Positions 63,193 through 64,000 of a DNA stretch of 64,000 nt are shown piece by piece. The notes below the pieces were generated by a model. It ran no database searches, was not told where the DNA came from, and worked only from the letters and a program-made list of their open reading frames with translations. The position numbers and the translations under genes were made by a program. Numbering within the stretch: position 1 is the first letter of the stretch; each line of letters begins with the position of its first letter. Source of the stretch: Bacteroidota bacterium (GTDB lineage: Bacteria; Bacteroidota; Bacteroidia; B-17B0; Aurantibacillaceae); assembly GCA_029237825.1 (NCBI GenBank), contig JAQZBQ010000001.1, forward strand, positions 124,001-188,000. Reading direction: 5' to 3'.

Positions 63193-64000
63193 ATGAAGAA
63201 GATAAATTTTAGAAAAATAGTTACTGTCGTTCTTTGGATTATTGGATTATCAGGACTGGTTACATCTTTAGCTTTCGCAAATGCAAAGGAGAAAGAGGTA
63301 TTAGCCGAAAATGTATTCGTATCAGTGAATAACACCGATGTCAACACATTCATTGACGAGGAGGATGTAAAAGATTTTTTCAAACAAAGAAGCGATTCCA
63401 TCCTTAACACCTCAGTAAAAAACATTAACGTCACTAATCTGGAAAAAGCGCTGAATACTCACCCCGCCGTTGAAAATGCCGAGGTTGCAATAGACGTTAA
63501 TGGAGATGTTTCCATTGAAGTGCTACAACGCACGCCGTTAGTGAGAGTCATAAATCTGAACGGCGAAAGTTATTACATCGACTCTCAATCTAAATTGATG
63601 CCGTTAAGCGACAAATATACTGCGAGGGTTCTTATCGCTACCGGTGCGATTATTGAACCTTATGCAACGAGATACCAGGTATCGGCTAAGGAGATAGCAA
63701 ACAATGAAATTTTTAGCAAAGTGAGTGTCCTCGATGACATCTTTGAAATATCGGAGTACATCGCTAAAGATTCAATATTAACCAGTCTGATACATCAAAT
63801 TAATATTACAAATGAAAAGGAAATAGAATTATACCCGGCAATTGGCGATCACCGGATAATTTTTGGGGAGGCGAAAAACTTTGAAAAAAAATTCCAGAAG
63901 TTAAAATTATTCTATACGGAAGGATTAAATAAAACAGATGGATGGAATAAATATTCAATCATCAATATAAAATATAAAAACCAAGTGGTTTGCACTAAAA
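63193..64000 (+). CDS. ftsQ: Cell division protein FtsQ (3' end outside the window)
   Basis: 269 codons are visible and the frame is still open at the right edge. It has a short basic cytosolic tail (MKKINFRKI), one membrane helix (about 9-29, TVVLWIIGLSGLVTSLAFA), and a periplasmic POTRA-like part with the beta-domain (FIDEEDVKDFFKQRSDSILN, LEKALNTHPAVENAEVAIDVNGDVSIEV, then RTPLVRVIN-YYIDSQSKLMPL). This is the FtsQ/DivIB layout. Position after murC is standard in Bacteroidota, where ftsA and ftsZ normally come next. FtsQ links the early and late divisome with FtsL and FtsB. Confidence 0.9.
   Translation, partial: MKKINFRKIVTVVLWIIGLSGLVTSLAFANAKEKEVLAENVFVSVNNTDVNTFIDEEDVKDFFKQRSDSILNTSVKNINVTNLEKALNTHPAVENAEVAIDVNGDVSIEVLQRTPLVRVINLNGESYYIDSQSKLMPLSDKYTARVLIATGAIIEPYATRYQVSAKEIANNEIFSKVSVLDDIFEISEYIAKDSILTSLIHQINITNEKEIELYPAIGDHRIIFGEAKNFEKKFQKLKLFYTEGLNKTDGWNKYSIINIKYKNQVVCTK

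Noticed and set aside
63168-63434. Minus-strand 88-codon frame at the right end
   Set aside because: It lies opposite the clear FtsQ coding sequence and has no family features; it is an antisense shadow.

Overview
The window is chromosomal DNA from a member of the Bacteroidota, and I cannot place it more finely than the phylum. The evidence is consistent. Many genes belong to families largely confined to that phylum (DUF5606, DUF4856, DUF6340-type lipoproteins, imelysin/HTTM genes next to a TonB-dependent receptor). Shine-Dalgarno motifs are absent before most starts. Several starts are preceded by the Bacteroidota -7 promoter element TAnnTTTG, once with a perfect TTTG-N19-TATATTTG layout upstream of tatA. 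The dcw cluster lies at the right edge. I see no tRNA, rRNA, CRISPR array, insertion sequence or phage gene. The sequence is AT-rich and gene-dense, with many genes separated by 0-5 nt and several convergent pairs that touch or overlap.

Left part (1-13 kb): an edge-truncated hypothetical gene; an LRR-protein kinase gene directly behind pepD; a small secreted Fn3-like protein; a SigZ-like ECF sigma factor followed by a 49-residue peptide with 14 cysteines; a TPR/TonB_C protein; class Ia ribonucleotide reductase (nrdB then nrdA); a DUF5606 protein with a lysine/alanine-rich tail; an 11-bp tandem repeat; and an M3 oligopeptidase. At 13-17.7 kb is a complete cyanophycin module: cyanophycin synthetase (cphA), cyanophycinase (cphB) and an isoaspartyl peptidase. 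Together these can make multi-L-arginyl-poly-L-aspartate, cut it to beta-Asp-Arg and split that to Asp and Arg.

Middle part (17.8-50.4 kb): mostly envelope and housekeeping genes. They include an AsmA-like protein, a half-length TauE/SafE transporter, a 1098-residue surface protein with a TolB-like propeller and a barrel-like C-terminus, an MBL hydrolase, a DUF255 protein, lysS, corA, an aspartokinase, mrp, gatA, tatA, methylmalonyl-CoA epimerase and a hybrid histidine kinase. A four-gene block reads DUF4856 lipoprotein, imelysin lipoprotein, HTTM membrane protein (vitamin-K-carboxylase-like) and TonB-dependent receptor. It looks like a metal (probably iron) acquisition system. A DUF6340-type lipoprotein, ispF and a PlsC-like acyltransferase follow.

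Right part (50.6 kb to the end): the dcw operon, in the order mraZ, rsmH, ftsL, ftsI (with PASTA), murE, mraY, murD, a stand-alone MurD C-terminal domain, ftsW, murG, murC, ftsQ (cut by the window edge). Four GTGGT-like repeats spaced exactly 10 bp lie just upstream of the mraZ promoter and are probably the MraZ operator. The extra MurD C-domain gene, the sigma factor with its Cys-rich peptide, the imelysin/HTTM block and the cyanophycin module are the parts most worth following up.
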